A stretch of DNA of 34,199 nucleotides from Promethearchaeota archaeon (GTDB lineage Archaea; Asgardarchaeota; Lokiarchaeia; Sigyniarchaeales; SOKP01), in the NCBI GenBank assembly GCA_013375485.1, contig JABXKB010000011.1, positions 1 to 34,199 on the forward strand, read 5' to 3'. Numbering within the stretch: position 1 is the stretch's first letter; every line of letters begins with the position of its first letter. The translations under genes were made by a program, and so were the position numbers. Positions 1 to 8,912 of the stretch are shown piece after piece. The notes below the pieces were generated by a model that was not told the origin of the DNA, made no database searches, and was given only the letters and a program-made list of their open reading frames with translations.

Positions 1-219
1 ATCTTTTTATTTCCTGATATCAATAAATCGACAGACAATTTATATTGGAATGTCCCGAATAAGGCGAAAATATATTCATTATTATGCAATGAGCATAACC
101 TTAACAAAGAACGCGTAGAGAATAATGTCAACAAGTTACAGATTAATTATGAGAAGTGTAGACACTACTTTGTTCATCAAAAAACTATCAACAAAACAGT
201 GCAACTCAAACTTTTTTAA
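1..219 (+). CDS. fen: Flap endonuclease 1 (FEN1/XPG family), C-terminal fragment
   Basis: The frame is open from the first base to TAA at 217-219, so this is the 3' end of a gene that starts outside the window; it is absent from the ORF track because it has no start here. The translation contains IFLFPDINKS, then YWNVPNKAKIYSLLCNEHN and LNKERVENNVNKLQ. These match the pattern at the C-terminal end of archaeal/eukaryotic FEN1 nuclease domains (IFLNPEV..., W.xPDEEkLv.fL.eEHgFseeRV). The tail TVQLKLF is a plausible sliding-clamp (PIP-like) binding motif, expected in FEN1. FEN1 removes 5' flaps during Okazaki-fragment maturation and repair. The catalytic part lies outside the window, so activity cannot be judged. 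Confidence 0.75.
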   Translation: MFLFPDINKSTDNLYWNVPNKAKIYSLLCNEHNLNKERVENNVNKLQINYEKCRHYFVHQKTINKTVQLKLF

Positions 220-240
220 TATGGAGATAGCACATCTCAT

Positions 241-255
241 TTTTTGTTTAAATAC
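241..255 (+). promoter_or_regulatory. Promoter of the cyclin-fold gene (T-tract + TTTAAATAC)
   Basis: TTTTTGTTTAAATAC lies about 56 nt before the ATG at 303. The paralogue at 27931 has almost the same element at the same distance (TTTTTTGTTTAAATACTTTTG), so the element was duplicated with the gene and has been conserved. Confidence 0.6.
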
Positions 256-302
256 TCTTGTTATAATCATAATGTAAGGAAAATTTGAAAACTAAGATTA
301 TC

Positions 303-905
303 ATGGTTCAGACTCTAAAAAAACAATCATATGAAGCTGACAGTATAGAAGAGTATTATAAAACATTTTATATAGCTCAACAAAAATTTAAGCCAATAGT
401 TTTAAATTATTTGTTCAGGAATGTAGCTCTTATTACTAAACAAGAAAATATACGCGAAATATCTAAGAGGGAATATAGCCAAATTAGTAAAACATTATCA
501 GTTCCAAAAGCTATTGTCCAAAAATTCATTAGTAAATTTTTAGAAGATTTACAGTTATTTAGAAATTTTTTACTAAACAATCCTGAGATCCTTAAATCGA
601 AAGATCAAGAGAGAAAAGTTCGTATCTATTTGCATAAACTATATCGCATGGCTCCCATTTTTGATTATAAGAGAGCACGTGAAAATGCTGGAATTCTTAA
701 AAAAAAACTGGATCATTTATTTTTTTGGCCTCAGGTGATGACTCAGATCGCGGTTATTATTTTTATCACTGATATTCTTGATAAAAACAGCACTCAAAAG
801 ATAATCCAATCAAATTTAAGAACATTCTGTTCTTGTTCGGCATACGCGTTTCATAGAACACGTAATAAGGTTGGGTTAACTTCAGAATATATTAAAAGTC
901 TATAA
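303..905 (+). CDS. TFIIB-like cyclin-fold protein (copy 1, intact)
   Basis: The ORF track starts at a TTG (285), but the ATG at 303 (MVQTLKKQ) is preferred because the paralogue at 27931 starts MAQTLKKQ. The product is 200 residues. The C-terminal third (MTQIAVIIFITDILD ... IIQSNLRTFCSCSAYAFHRTRNKVGL) has the layout of the second cyclin repeat of TFB/TFIIB: a helix, then a helix-turn-helix where TFB reads TQ.eIaevagvse.TiRNRykeL. There is no zinc ribbon. The gene lies 17 nt upstream of an RPA-like pseudogene, and its paralogue precedes an intact RPA-like gene, so the pair was an operon unit. A role as an accessory transcription or DNA-binding factor linked to ssDNA-binding protein expression is inference. 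The TFB relationship is a fold-level judgement from motif spacing. Confidence 0.6.
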   Translation: MVQTLKKQSYEADSIEEYYKTFYIAQQKFKPIVLNYLFRNVALITKQENIREISKREYSQISKTLSVPKAIVQKFISKFLEDLQLFRNFLLNNPEILKSKDQERKVRIYLHKLYRMAPIFDYKRARENAGILKKKLDHLFFWPQVMTQIAVIIFITDILDKNSTQKIIQSNLRTFCSCSAYAFHRTRNKVGLTSEYIKSL

Positions 906-922
906 ATGAAGTTTTATGTAAT

Positions 923-1217
923 ATGACAGAGAGAGTAGAAGAAATCTATCAAGCGTTATTGAAAGCAGGAGTTCAAGAAAAGGAAATACTTCAAAAGCTC
1001 GAAGAGAAGGAGTTTGAATATCTTACTGAAACTTAGTTTATCTGATAATAGTTCTTCAATAAAGGTGAATATCTGGGGTCTAATAGTTCCAGAAGTTCTT
1101 AAATCGATTGAAGATGGCATGAATGTTCGGCTATCTAGTGTAGTAGTAAAAGAAAATACATATTCAAATACAAAAGAACTCAGTTTTACTAAAAGTTCCA
1201 AGCTTGAAAGCATTTAG
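923..1217 (+). pseudogene. RPA-like OB-fold protein, internally deleted copy
   Basis: ATG at 923 gives MTERVEEIYQALLKAG, which aligns with the start of the intact protein at 28886 (MIERAEQVYQALMDLG). From about 1017 another frame (ILLKLSLSDNSSSIKVNIWG ... LSFTKSSKLESI) aligns with the last 65 residues of the intact protein (FLLKLILSDDTASIRVNIWG ... LNFTKSSRLEVI). About 206 internal residues (roughly 34-240), including the first OB fold, are missing, and the junction changes frame. The 5' frame ends in TAG at 1032-1034. ORF track line 1014-1217 is the 3' part of this pseudogene and 956-1213 minus is its shadow. Confidence 0.85.
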
Positions 1218-1220
1218 TGA

Positions 1221-1681
1221 TTATAGATCATAGTATATCTTCTCTTTTTGAGAGTAGAGTCTATTATTCTTCCATCTTTTATCTTTATTATTCCAAATTA
1301 AATTTTTTAAAGGATTATATGATTTCAGAAAGTCTAAATCACTATAAATAGATTTAAGGAGCTCTATTCCTTCTACTAAATCTTCTAAGAATATATAACA
1401 TATACCTGATATTATTTTTAGCAATTTCTTTTTTATCAGAGTTTTTTAGAGCTTCTACTCTCTCATCATACTCAGTTTGCATAAATTCGCAATTTGGCGT
1501 GGAGAAATAACTTTAAACCCTTCTAAATATTATTTCTATTTTCGAAATCATATAATTTTCTAATCTGGTCAATATACCATACTTTTCTATTATATTCTTT
1601 TCTATCAACATCCCAGACCAAACGATGTAGTGAATACCTTATAATAATTTTTCTTTTTTTCTTTTTCTTCTTTTTAGTCAT
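1221..1681 (-). pseudogene. Decayed minus-strand ORF, unknown family
   Basis: Reading leftward from an ATG at 1681, a 52-residue frame begins with a lysine run and continues IIIRYSLHRLVWDVDRKEYNRKVWYIDQIRKLYDF before TAG. Protein-like sequence then continues in other frames (GFKVISPRQIANLCKL; MQTEYDERVEALKNSDKKEIAKNNIRYML; FLEDLVEGIELLKSIYSDLDFLKSYNPLKNLIW). A series of plausible segments in shifting frames suggests an old gene broken by several frameshifts. I do not recognise the family. It is adjacent to the deleted RPA-like pseudogene, so this 0.8-kb stretch appears to be a decaying zone. Alternative: chance ORFs in AT-rich DNA. Confidence 0.35.
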
Positions 1682-2043
1682 TATGTCTGAATTCTTCTTT
1701 CTCTAATCCTATTTCCTATTCTTTTATTTTTCTGTTTTTAAATTCTATTGAAAATTCAGATCCATATTTCTATATACAAAATTTTAAACACTTCAATTAT
1801 CTCTCTTGATAATTAAAACAATATGGGTATTTAATGTCAATATGAATTATTCTTCAAAGATGCAATATTATGTTTCATTGAATTAATTTGACACAATTAA
1901 AATATGAATTAAAAAGTAAAGAATACAAGTAAATTCCATGGATTTCAAAAATCACACCATATTGTTGAACAAGTATTAAATATGAATTGTGAAAATTTTG
2001 CTTTTTTATTTTTTTTTAAATACTTTTAAAATATTTTTTTACG
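1682..2043. other. Intergenic region with the promoter of the surface-protein gene
   Basis: No ORF with protein-like composition was found. The only recognisable element is TTTTTTTTTAAATACTTTT at about 2009-2027, just before the ATG at 2044. That spacing, about 25 nt from the TATA element to the start codon, implies a leaderless or nearly leaderless mRNA. Confidence 0.5.
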
Positions 2044-5000
2044 ATGTTGTTAAAAAAATATAAGTTCATAATGATTTTAGGTATCATCGTCGGGTCATTG
2101 TTTTTTAGTATTTCTCCTCATTCTCATAAGAAGGAATTAGATGTCTCCAGGTTGAATTCTTTTCCGAATACTTCAGGGAACAACTTTGATTTAGTAGATA
2201 ATATATTAGATACAAAAATAAATTATCATAATATCTTAGGCTATTTTCCTCAATTATATCAACCTTCATTACAAGCTACGTATTATACTTTATATATCCT
2301 GAGTGAGATCGGAAGATTATCCAGTATTAATCAAACCGAGATGGTAAACTACATTCTGAGTTGCTATAATCCCAGTTCACATATATTTATAGACGATTAT
2401 GCCCGAAGATATTTAGATACCGACATTTCCAAGATGTATTATCCCTATACATCTCTGTTAGAGGTAAATTGCTATGCTCTATTATCTATTAGCATTCTAA
2501 ATAGCTTAGATTTAATTGATATCCAAGAATCAATTGATTTTATCTGGAGTTGTTATCAGCCAATTACCAGTGGATTTATGGGACAATCGTATGACTATTG
2601 GTTGCCTGACCATTTTAAATTATCCACTGCGGATAATACCTATTTTGCCATAACCACATTGGACCTGCTTATGAGTGACTGGAATGGCTATCTAACTGAG
2701 AGAAGCGATCTTATTCAATATCTAGAATCTTTACAATCAACCAATGCTTTTTTCTGGTATTTTGGGGGGTTTGAAAATGATAAAGATAACTCACTTGAAA
2801 CGATAGACATTTTTGAACCCAATTTACTATCCTCCTATTATTGTATCAAGGCTTTAGATATTTTTGGTATAGTAGATGTTATTAATATGAATAATTTTTA
2901 TCAATACCTAGGAGGGTTATATGATCCAGTAACCTTTAGCTTCCAAATGGCACATTTTTTACCTCTCGGGAACTACGGGAATAGTATCGCTACCTCTTTA
3001 GGCTTGATTCTTTCTGATCTCACATCTTATAGTAGTATTGATAGAAATAATGTAATTAATTTCATTCTTAATAATCGCAATAGTAAGGGTATCTGGGACT
3101 ATTCTACTGATTTTCTTTATTGTGAATTAATTGATACATATCAAGTAATAAGATCTTTATCGAATTCAGGAGAGTTATCACAATTATCAGAAGGTGATAA
3201 AGACTCAATCTCGACTGCATTAACCGATTTTGCTAGTTACTATGGATTTTCCTTGCTCTCTGAAGAATATACCTCTATTAATTTGTTATATGCTATAATT
3301 AATACATTTGACTTGTATAATAGAACTTCTGATTTAGATTATCAATATCTCTATTCCATGATTGAAGATTCTTGTGTATACCTTTCTGTTTCAGATTGTG
3401 AAGGATTTAATGCGGGTTTAATTTTTGAGGACACGTTTAGAAAATATCGTTCTTTCCCTATTGAATATTACTGTTCTGGAACCCAACAGTACTTTCAATA
3501 TGTTGAGAATTCATTATTATCTCATAAAAATACTTTTAATGCTTTGAGCTCATTAAAAATTCTTGAGATGATTGATGATTTTGAAATCGCTCATAATTTA
3601 AATGATTTATTGCAATCTATCTTGGATAGTCAATTTTTAGAAAATGGATATGATAATTATGGGGGTTTTTTACCATTTCTAACATTTTCTGTAGGCACTC
3701 CTGAGTATCAAGATAAAAAGATCTTTGTTGACTATTCTTATTACGCAATTAAAATTATGGAATTGCTGAGTGATTATTTAGGGTTAGGGGATATCACTAA
3801 TCTTGGGTTCGATATACCTGTTCTTAGTAGTTATATTCATAGTTATATTTTCGAGGATGTAAATTACCAATATTTTTCTCCTGGATATACCATGAATCCT
3901 GCGACTCTAATCGAGAATACCTTCTATGCTGTATATACCCTAAAAAGGATAGGGTTATATGATTTGGATGAGATAAAAGTTAAGAATTTTTTATTAGATT
4001 ACATTAATTATTCAAACATAAAGAGTGTGTATTATACCTATAAACTTTCTAAGATCTTAGATGAAGATATTCCGCTTAATTATGACCTTATTTATCAACT
4101 CATTGGAGATATATATTCAGAAGAGAACCATGAATATTATTTAACCACCGACAGGAAAAAGATTGATCAAGAAATTGTATTATGGGTTTCTGAAATGACG
4201 GTAGAAGATCTTAGTGACTCAAGTACTTTCATCAATATTGATCATCTTGAGGGGTGCGAGTTTCTATCTACTGGAAATAATATAACATTTACAATTAATG
4301 CAAAATATAGCGGAACGTATTGGTACTGGATTGATGGGATTCTTGTTGATTCGAGTACTTTCAATCCAGATGGAGATACCTTTGTATATTCATTAGATGG
4401 ATATACAGATAAAATTAAAGATTATACCGTAAAAATAAATGCAACTGCTTTAGACGATACATATGGAGAGATTATAGCTATGTTTAGCGTCTATTCTGAA
4501 TCAAGCACTATTGTAAATATTATTTCATTAGAAAATTATGAATATATGACGATAGGACATACCATCACATTTTCACTCCATTCTCAATATCCAGATTGTT
4601 ACAATTTTTCAGTGGACAACATTGAAATAATTTCCGATACATATTATGATGGGCAAGTATTTCAGTTTTCTATTGATGGTTATGGAGTAGAAACACATGA
4701 GGTGGAAATATGGGCAAGAGGATTAGATGGAAAAGAAGGAAATGCATATTCTACGTTTATGGTTTATTCTACTTCAGAAACTACAATTACTATTCATTCT
4801 ATTGATAATTATGTGTACAACTCAACAGGTAATTTTATTAATTTTAGTATAAGTTCAGATTTTCCAGAAAATTATTCTATCGAGATTGATGGGGAGATTG
4901 TAGAAAAAAGTACCTACATAAGTAATGAATCGATATTATATTCAATAGATGGGTATACTTCTGGATTACATTGGTTGCATATTTGGGCTAATAGTTCAGA

Positions 5001-7449
5001 TAAGAAAGAGACGACTTCAAGCGTTCGATTTGACGTGTTTACCAACTCATTTTTAGAAATTGAGATCCGACATCTTAATAACTACGAATTTAAATCTACG
5101 GGGAATTATATATTATTTTATCTTAATACATCCTTTCCTGATTCTTATAAATTATTTATCGATGAAATCGAGAAAGGTTCTGGGGTTTATCATTATGGGG
5201 GCGAAGTATTTAATTATTCTACAGATGGTTATTTTATAGGAGATCATAATATTTCTATCTGGGCCAATTCAACCGATGGGAAGGAAGCGATATGTAAGTC
5301 AAGCTTTACTGTATATTCACTTTCAAATACAATAGTAACTATTGAAGAACTCCCCGATTATGAATTCTTAACTACAGGACATTTTGTAAAATTTAATATT
5401 AGCTCTCTATATCCAGATTATTTTATAATTTCTATTGATGGTATTGAGATTAATAATAGTGATTATATTAGCGGGAAATTTTACTATCAATCCATTGACG
5501 GATATTCAACAGGATTTCACACGCTTTCAATTTGGGCAATTGGAGAGGATGAGAAAGTAGGAACCGCATCATCTGATTTTAATGTATATTCTAATTCTAC
5601 TACAATTATTGTGATCAACGAAATCCCTAATTATGAATTTATGACAATAGGGAATAACATTAATTTTAGTATATCTTCTTTCTACGATGGCGAATATAAT
5701 GTTTCAATAAACGATATATTAATAGATGAAGATTTATACACAGTAGGAGAGGCTATTACATACTCATCTGATGGGTATTCCGTAGGAGATCATACCGTTT
5801 TAATATGTGCTAAAAGCCTTGATGGAAAAACGGCTCAATACGAGACAATATTTACAGTATACTCTAATTCCACTACATTAATTAACATTCATAACCTTCA
5901 AGGATGTGAATTTATGTCTGTGAATAATTATTTGAATTTCTCCATTCATTCCAGTTATCCAGATTATTACACTCTAATGATTAACGATATATTAGTTCTA
6001 ACCGATAATTATTCAAATGGGGAATACCTATTATATTCGCTTGATAACTATACATCTACTATGGGGAACTATTCTGTCTCTATTTGGGCAATCGGGAAGG
6101 ATGGGAAAGAGGGATCTATTACCGCAGAGTTTAGTGTATATTCAACATCTGTTACCTTAATTAATATTCATAACCTTCAAGGATGCGAATTTATGTCCAT
6201 AGGCAATTACTTAAATTTTTCCATTCATTCCAGCTATTCGGATTATTACACTCTAAAGATTAATGATATACTAGTTCTAACCGGTAATTATTCAGACGGA
6301 GAATATATTATATATTCACTTGATAACTATACTTCTGAAATAGGAAATTATACAGTGTCAATCTGGGCAATCGGGAAGGATGGGAAAGTGGGTACAAGCA
6401 TTGCTCAATTCAAAGTCTATTCTGCTTCGGAAACTATAATTAACATTCATAACCTTCAAGGATGCGAATTTATGTCCGTAGGAAATTTCCTAAACTTCTC
6501 AGTAAGCTCACGTTATCCAGATTATTACACTCTAAAAGTTGATGATGTACTAGTCACAATAGATAATTACTCGAATGGAGAATATATTGTACATTCACTT
6601 GATAATTATACATCTACAATAGGAAATCATTCTATTTCCATCTGGGCAATTGGGAAAGATGACAAAGTTGGTATATACGTAGATAAATTTAAGGTGTATT
6701 CAGCTTCGGAGCTTTTAATAGAAATTAATAGATTGGAAGATTTTGAATTCCTTACCACTGGAAACGAGTTAGAATTTACTATTTTTTCAAATTATTCCAG
6801 ATATTATGAACTTCATATTGACAATCACCTAATATCGAAAAATAATTATAGTAATGCAATTCCTATCATCTTTTCCTTGGATAATTATACAACATCGCTT
6901 GGAAAACATACTGTAAATATTTTCGCGACTAGTCTAGATGGAAAAAATTCAACAGTTCAAATAGATTTTTGGGTATATTCTGCCTCAGAAATTGAAATTA
7001 CCATTATGAAACTTGAGGATTATGAATTTAATTCCACCGGAAATGAACTAATTGTCAATATATCGTGTAAATATTCTGTGTTTTATAGTATTTTTATTGA
7101 TACTTTAGTCATAGATTCTGGGAATTACACTGAAGGGCAATTAATTTCCCTTCCTATAGATGATTATGATATTGGACAACACAACATTAGTATCTGGGCA
7201 AAAAGCCTTGATGGGAAAGAAATCGAAGTTAATACTACCTTTACAGTATACTATGAAGAAGAGATTGAAGAAGAAGAAAATGATGAAGAAAATGATAATA
7301 GACCCAATAAGTTTAAATTGAGCATTTTGATAGGATCTATCGTAATGAGTGCATTTATGATTGCAATACCAACGATAGTAATAATTTTCTCTACAGTTTA
7401 TCATAATAAGATAAGTAAAAGATTCTCCTATAATATCAAGAAGAATTGA
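2044..7449 (+). CDS. Giant cell-surface protein: alpha/alpha-toroid head, 11 Ig-like repeats, C-terminal TM anchor
   Basis: The product is 1801 residues. Residues 1-25 are a signal/anchor segment (KKYKFIMILGIIVGSLFF). Residues ~50-700 contain repeated helical units (YYTLYILSEIGR..., CYALLSISILNSL..., NTYFAITTLDLL..., NTFYAVYTLKRIG) typical of prenyltransferase/squalene-cyclase-type alpha/alpha-toroids, here probably a structural or binding domain. Residues ~730-1736 are eleven repeats of about 91-93 residues with the pattern INIHNLxxCEFMSxGNYLNFSI...YSLDNYTSxxGNYSVSIWAxGKDGK...FxVYSxS, most likely beta-sandwich (Ig-like) stalk modules. An acidic linker (EEEIEEEENDEEND) leads to a TM helix near 1758-1785 and a basic cytoplasmic tail. 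Many NxS/T sequons suggest heavy N-glycosylation. The ligand is unknown; adhesion or an S-layer-associated role is inference. Confidence 0.8.
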   Translation: MLLKKYKFIMILGIIVGSLFFSISPHSHKKELDVSRLNSFPNTSGNNFDLVDNILDTKINYHNILGYFPQLYQPSLQATYYTLYILSEIGRLSSINQTEMVNYILSCYNPSSHIFIDDYARRYLDTDISKMYYPYTSLLEVNCYALLSISILNSLDLIDIQESIDFIWSCYQPITSGFMGQSYDYWLPDHFKLSTADNTYFAITTLDLLMSDWNGYLTERSDLIQYLESLQSTNAFFWYFGGFENDKDNSLETIDIFEPNLLSSYYCIKALDIFGIVDVINMNNFYQYLGGLYDPVTFSFQMAHFLPLGNYGNSIATSLGLILSDLTSYSSIDRNNVINFILNNRNSKGIWDYSTDFLYCELIDTYQVIRSLSNSGELSQLSEGDKDSISTALTDFASYYGFSLLSEEYTSINLLYAIINTFDLYNRTSDLDYQYLYSMIEDSCVYLSVSDCEGFNAGLIFEDTFRKYRSFPIEYYCSGTQQYFQYVENSLLSHKNTFNALSSLKILEMIDDFEIAHNLNDLLQSILDSQFLENGYDNYGGFLPFLTFSVGTPEYQDKKIFVDYSYYAIKIMELLSDYLGLGDITNLGFDIPVLSSYIHSYIFEDVNYQYFSPGYTMNPATLIENTFYAVYTLKRIGLYDLDEIKVKNFLLDYINYSNIKSVYYTYKLSKILDEDIPLNYDLIYQLIGDIYSEENHEYYLTTDRKKIDQEIVLWVSEMTVEDLSDSSTFINIDHLEGCEFLSTGNNITFTINAKYSGTYWYWIDGILVDSSTFNPDGDTFVYSLDGYTDKIKDYTVKINATALDDTYGEIIAMFSVYSESSTIVNIISLENYEYMTIGHTITFSLHSQYPDCYNFSVDNIEIISDTYYDGQVFQFSIDGYGVETHEVEIWARGLDGKEGNAYSTFMVYSTSETTITIHSIDNYVYNSTGNFINFSISSDFPENYSIEIDGEIVEKSTYISNESILYSIDGYTSGLHWLHIWANSSDKKETTSSVRFDVFTNSFLEIEIRHLNNYEFKSTGNYILFYLNTSFPDSYKLFIDEIEKGSGVYHYGGEVFNYSTDGYFIGDHNISIWANSTDGKEAICKSSFTVYSLSNTIVTIEELPDYEFLTTGHFVKFNISSLYPDYFIISIDGIEINNSDYISGKFYYQSIDGYSTGFHTLSIWAIGEDEKVGTASSDFNVYSNSTTIIVINEIPNYEFMTIGNNINFSISSFYDGEYNVSINDILIDEDLYTVGEAITYSSDGYSVGDHTVLICAKSLDGKTAQYETIFTVYSNSTTLINIHNLQGCEFMSVNNYLNFSIHSSYPDYYTLMINDILVLTDNYSNGEYLLYSLDNYTSTMGNYSVSIWAIGKDGKEGSITAEFSVYSTSVTLINIHNLQGCEFMSIGNYLNFSIHSSYSDYYTLKINDILVLTGNYSDGEYIIYSLDNYTSEIGNYTVSIWAIGKDGKVGTSIAQFKVYSASETIINIHNLQGCEFMSVGNFLNFSVSSRYPDYYTLKVDDVLVTIDNYSNGEYIVHSLDNYTSTIGNHSISIWAIGKDDKVGIYVDKFKVYSASELLIEINRLEDFEFLTTGNELEFTIFSNYSRYYELHIDNHLISKNNYSNAIPIIFSLDNYTTSLGKHTVNIFATSLDGKNSTVQIDFWVYSASEIEITIMKLEDYEFNSTGNELIVNISCKYSVFYSIFIDTLVIDSGNYTEGQLISLPIDDYDIGQHNISIWAKSLDGKEIEVNTTFTVYYEEEIEEEENDEENDNRPNKFKLSILIGSIVMSAFMIAIPTIVIIFSTVYHNKISKRFSYNIKKN
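5881..6717 (+). repeat. Three near-identical 279-nt tandem repeats inside the surface-protein gene
   Basis: The motif ATTAACATTCATAACCTTCA begins at 5881, about 6160 and about 6439, a spacing of exactly 279 nt (93 codons). These are Ig-like repeats 7-9. They remain similar at the DNA level, whereas the other eight repeats are similar only as protein, so repeats 7-9 are the most recent amplification. Confidence 0.8.
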
Positions 7450-7489
7450 GTTTTTACTTCAAAAGGAGGGAAATATTCTACTTATTCAG

Positions 7490-7600
7490 AATTTTTTTTC
7501 TTTAGGTATGCATGGTTCAATATGATTTCAATTAAATTACAAATGATAAAGAAGAAAATGATAACTCACATACCAAAAATTTTATATGAGTCAAGTTGAG
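7490..7600 (+). pseudogene. Degenerate tandem duplicate of the roadblock gene promoter and 5' end
   Basis: From about 7490 to 7585 the sequence repeats the region 113-114 nt downstream. AATTTTTTTTCTTTAGGTATG corresponds to the promoter AATTTTTTCTTTATATATTCC, AAATTACAAATGATAAAGAAGAAA to the leader, and ATGATAACTCACATACCAAAA at 7558 to the true gene start at 7672. The duplicate encodes MITHIPKILYESS and then stops; the real gene begins MITHIPKVLYQNK. The TATA element of the duplicate is degraded (CTTTAGGT). Confidence 0.7.
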
Positions 7601-7607
7601 TATTAAT

Positions 7608-7623
7608 TTTTTCTTTATATATT
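7608..7623 (+). promoter_or_regulatory. Promoter of the roadblock-GTPase-NYN operon
   Basis: TTTTTTCTTTATATATT matches the T-tract-C-TTTAWATA element seen before other genes here, about 58 nt upstream of the ATG at 7672. Confidence 0.6.
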
Positions 7624-7671
7624 CCAAATTCAATTTCATCTCAACAAAATTACAAATTTTATGATAAAAAT

Positions 7672-8220
7672 ATGATAACTCATATACCAAAAGTGTTATA
7701 CCAAAATAAAATAACTGAAGTATTGGATGATATCAGATATCAATCTGGGAAATTAACTCGAAAGGGATATATTTATGGTCTCATAGCAATCGATCAAGAT
7801 GCGAAAATAATTGCGATTGATTCTCGTTTCGATAGAAAGCTAAATTACTGGGATTTAAGCTCAATAGGAGCCGCATTATATGGGGTCGCACGACAAGGGC
7901 AGGACTTCTTTGAATCTGAATCCTTAGAACGAGCCACCATTATCTACAATGATATGCGTTTATTTGTAAAATCAATTGGAAATGTTGATCTTCAGAAAAA
8001 AGGAAAGAGGGATATTTTAATTGTTCTACTAACTGACAATGAAGTGAATTTAGGAGTAATGATCCTTCAGATGAGTAAGTTTGCTGTAAAAATTAGAGAA
8101 GAAATTGAGAAAAACGAACATTCAAAAAATATCTTAGGAATGCCAGAACATAAGATCAAAGAGCATATCAAGGAATTGAAGAAAGAAATATTCAAAGATA
8201 AGATCGGAACCATATCTTAA
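7672..8220 (+). CDS. Roadblock/LC7-domain protein (MglB-like)
   Basis: The product is 182 residues. The core has the roadblock pattern: a first strand pair GLIAIDQDAKIIAID, a helix WDLSSIGAALYGVARQGQDFF, a central strand pair ATIIYNDMRLFVKSIG, then DILIVLLTDNEVNLGVMILQMSKFAVKIREEI. A basic, helical C-terminal tail follows (EHKIKEHIKELKKEIFKDK). Roadblock proteins bind small GTPases and act as GAPs, GEFs or scaffolds (MglB, Ragulator subunits, LC7). The next gene, starting 24 nt after this stop, is an MglA-type GTPase, so the two very likely work as a pair. There is a degenerate duplicate of its 5' end just upstream. Confidence 0.75.
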   Translation: MITHIPKVLYQNKITEVLDDIRYQSGKLTRKGYIYGLIAIDQDAKIIAIDSRFDRKLNYWDLSSIGAALYGVARQGQDFFESESLERATIIYNDMRLFVKSIGNVDLQKKGKRDILIVLLTDNEVNLGVMILQMSKFAVKIREEIEKNEHSKNILGMPEHKIKEHIKELKKEIFKDKIGTIS

Positions 8221-8244
8221 AATTCCTATGTTTAGGTGAGAATA

Positions 8245-8901
8245 ATGGAATTAGAACAAAGGAATTTAGAAGATGATAAGATCGAAATGAGTGAAGAATT
8301 TGACTTTAATGATTCTGAAACGATGATTCAATTTAAAATAGTGTATTGGGGTCCTGGAGAATCAGGTAAGACAACAAACTTTTTTCGATTACGCGAAAAG
8401 TTTGATTTGCTTAAACTCACACGCGGGTATTCCATAGAAACTACTGAAGGAAGGACACTCTGGGAAGACTCCTTATATTTACTCTTTAAATTTACATTAA
8501 AAGACATCAAATTCAATATTATTTGTCATGTTGTGACTTGTACAGGTCAAGAACGGTTCTTATCCACTCGTGAATATGTATTGGACGGCGCTGATGGAAT
8601 AATGTTTATAGGGGATTCAGATCCCGAAAAAATCGAACAGAATAAAAGAAGTTTCAGAGAATTAATTAGCTTCGCTAGACCTAAAAAGATACCTTATTTG
8701 ATTCAGTTAAATAAACGAGATTTAAAGGGTGCTATTGCCATTAAAGATTTCAAACTTCATTTGGGTCTTCCTTTACAAGAAAAATATCCAGATGGAACAT
8801 ATATAGTATATCCGACAGAAGCATTACAAGGGAAGAATGTTATTCCATGTTTTCAAGATTTAATACTTCAAGTAATTTTTAATTATTTTAAAGAAGAGTA
8901 G
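8245..8901 (+). CDS. MglA-type small GTPase (Ras superfamily)
   Basis: The ATG at 8245 is preferred over the GTG at 8236 because GGTGA (8235-8239) then sits 5 nt upstream as a Shine-Dalgarno site, giving 218 residues. The P-loop GPGESGKTTN is at residues 36-45 and is typical of MglA-class GTPases. The switch I region is followed by TTEGRTLWEDSLYLLF, which resembles the MglA stretch TDRTLFFDFLP. G3 is degenerate, TCTGQERF in place of DxxGQ: the Asp position is Thr, as in MglA proteins, which also depart from DxxG. G4 is LNKRD. About 25 extra acidic residues precede the domain. It lies between a roadblock gene and a gene with an NYN RNase domain, all on the same strand with 11-24 nt gaps and SD sites. 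It is probably a polarity or regulatory switch; the effector is unproven. Confidence 0.85.
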   Translation: MELEQRNLEDDKIEMSEEFDFNDSETMIQFKIVYWGPGESGKTTNFFRLREKFDLLKLTRGYSIETTEGRTLWEDSLYLLFKFTLKDIKFNIICHVVTCTGQERFLSTREYVLDGADGIMFIGDSDPEKIEQNKRSFRELISFARPKKIPYLIQLNKRDLKGAIAIKDFKLHLGLPLQEKYPDGTYIVYPTEALQGKNVIPCFQDLILQVIFNYFKEE

Positions 8902-8912
8902 AAGGTGAAGGA

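Noticed and set aside
8328-8516. Minus-strand ORF inside the GTPase gene, and similar shadows at 7141-7404, 10903-11187, 14853-15050, 15921-16196, 16503-16736, 16851-17132, 18337-18519, 24724-24978, 24975-25163, 29515-29724, 31835-32071, 33286-33516 and 33631-33813.
   Set aside because: Each is antisense to a well-supported gene and has no recognisable domain.
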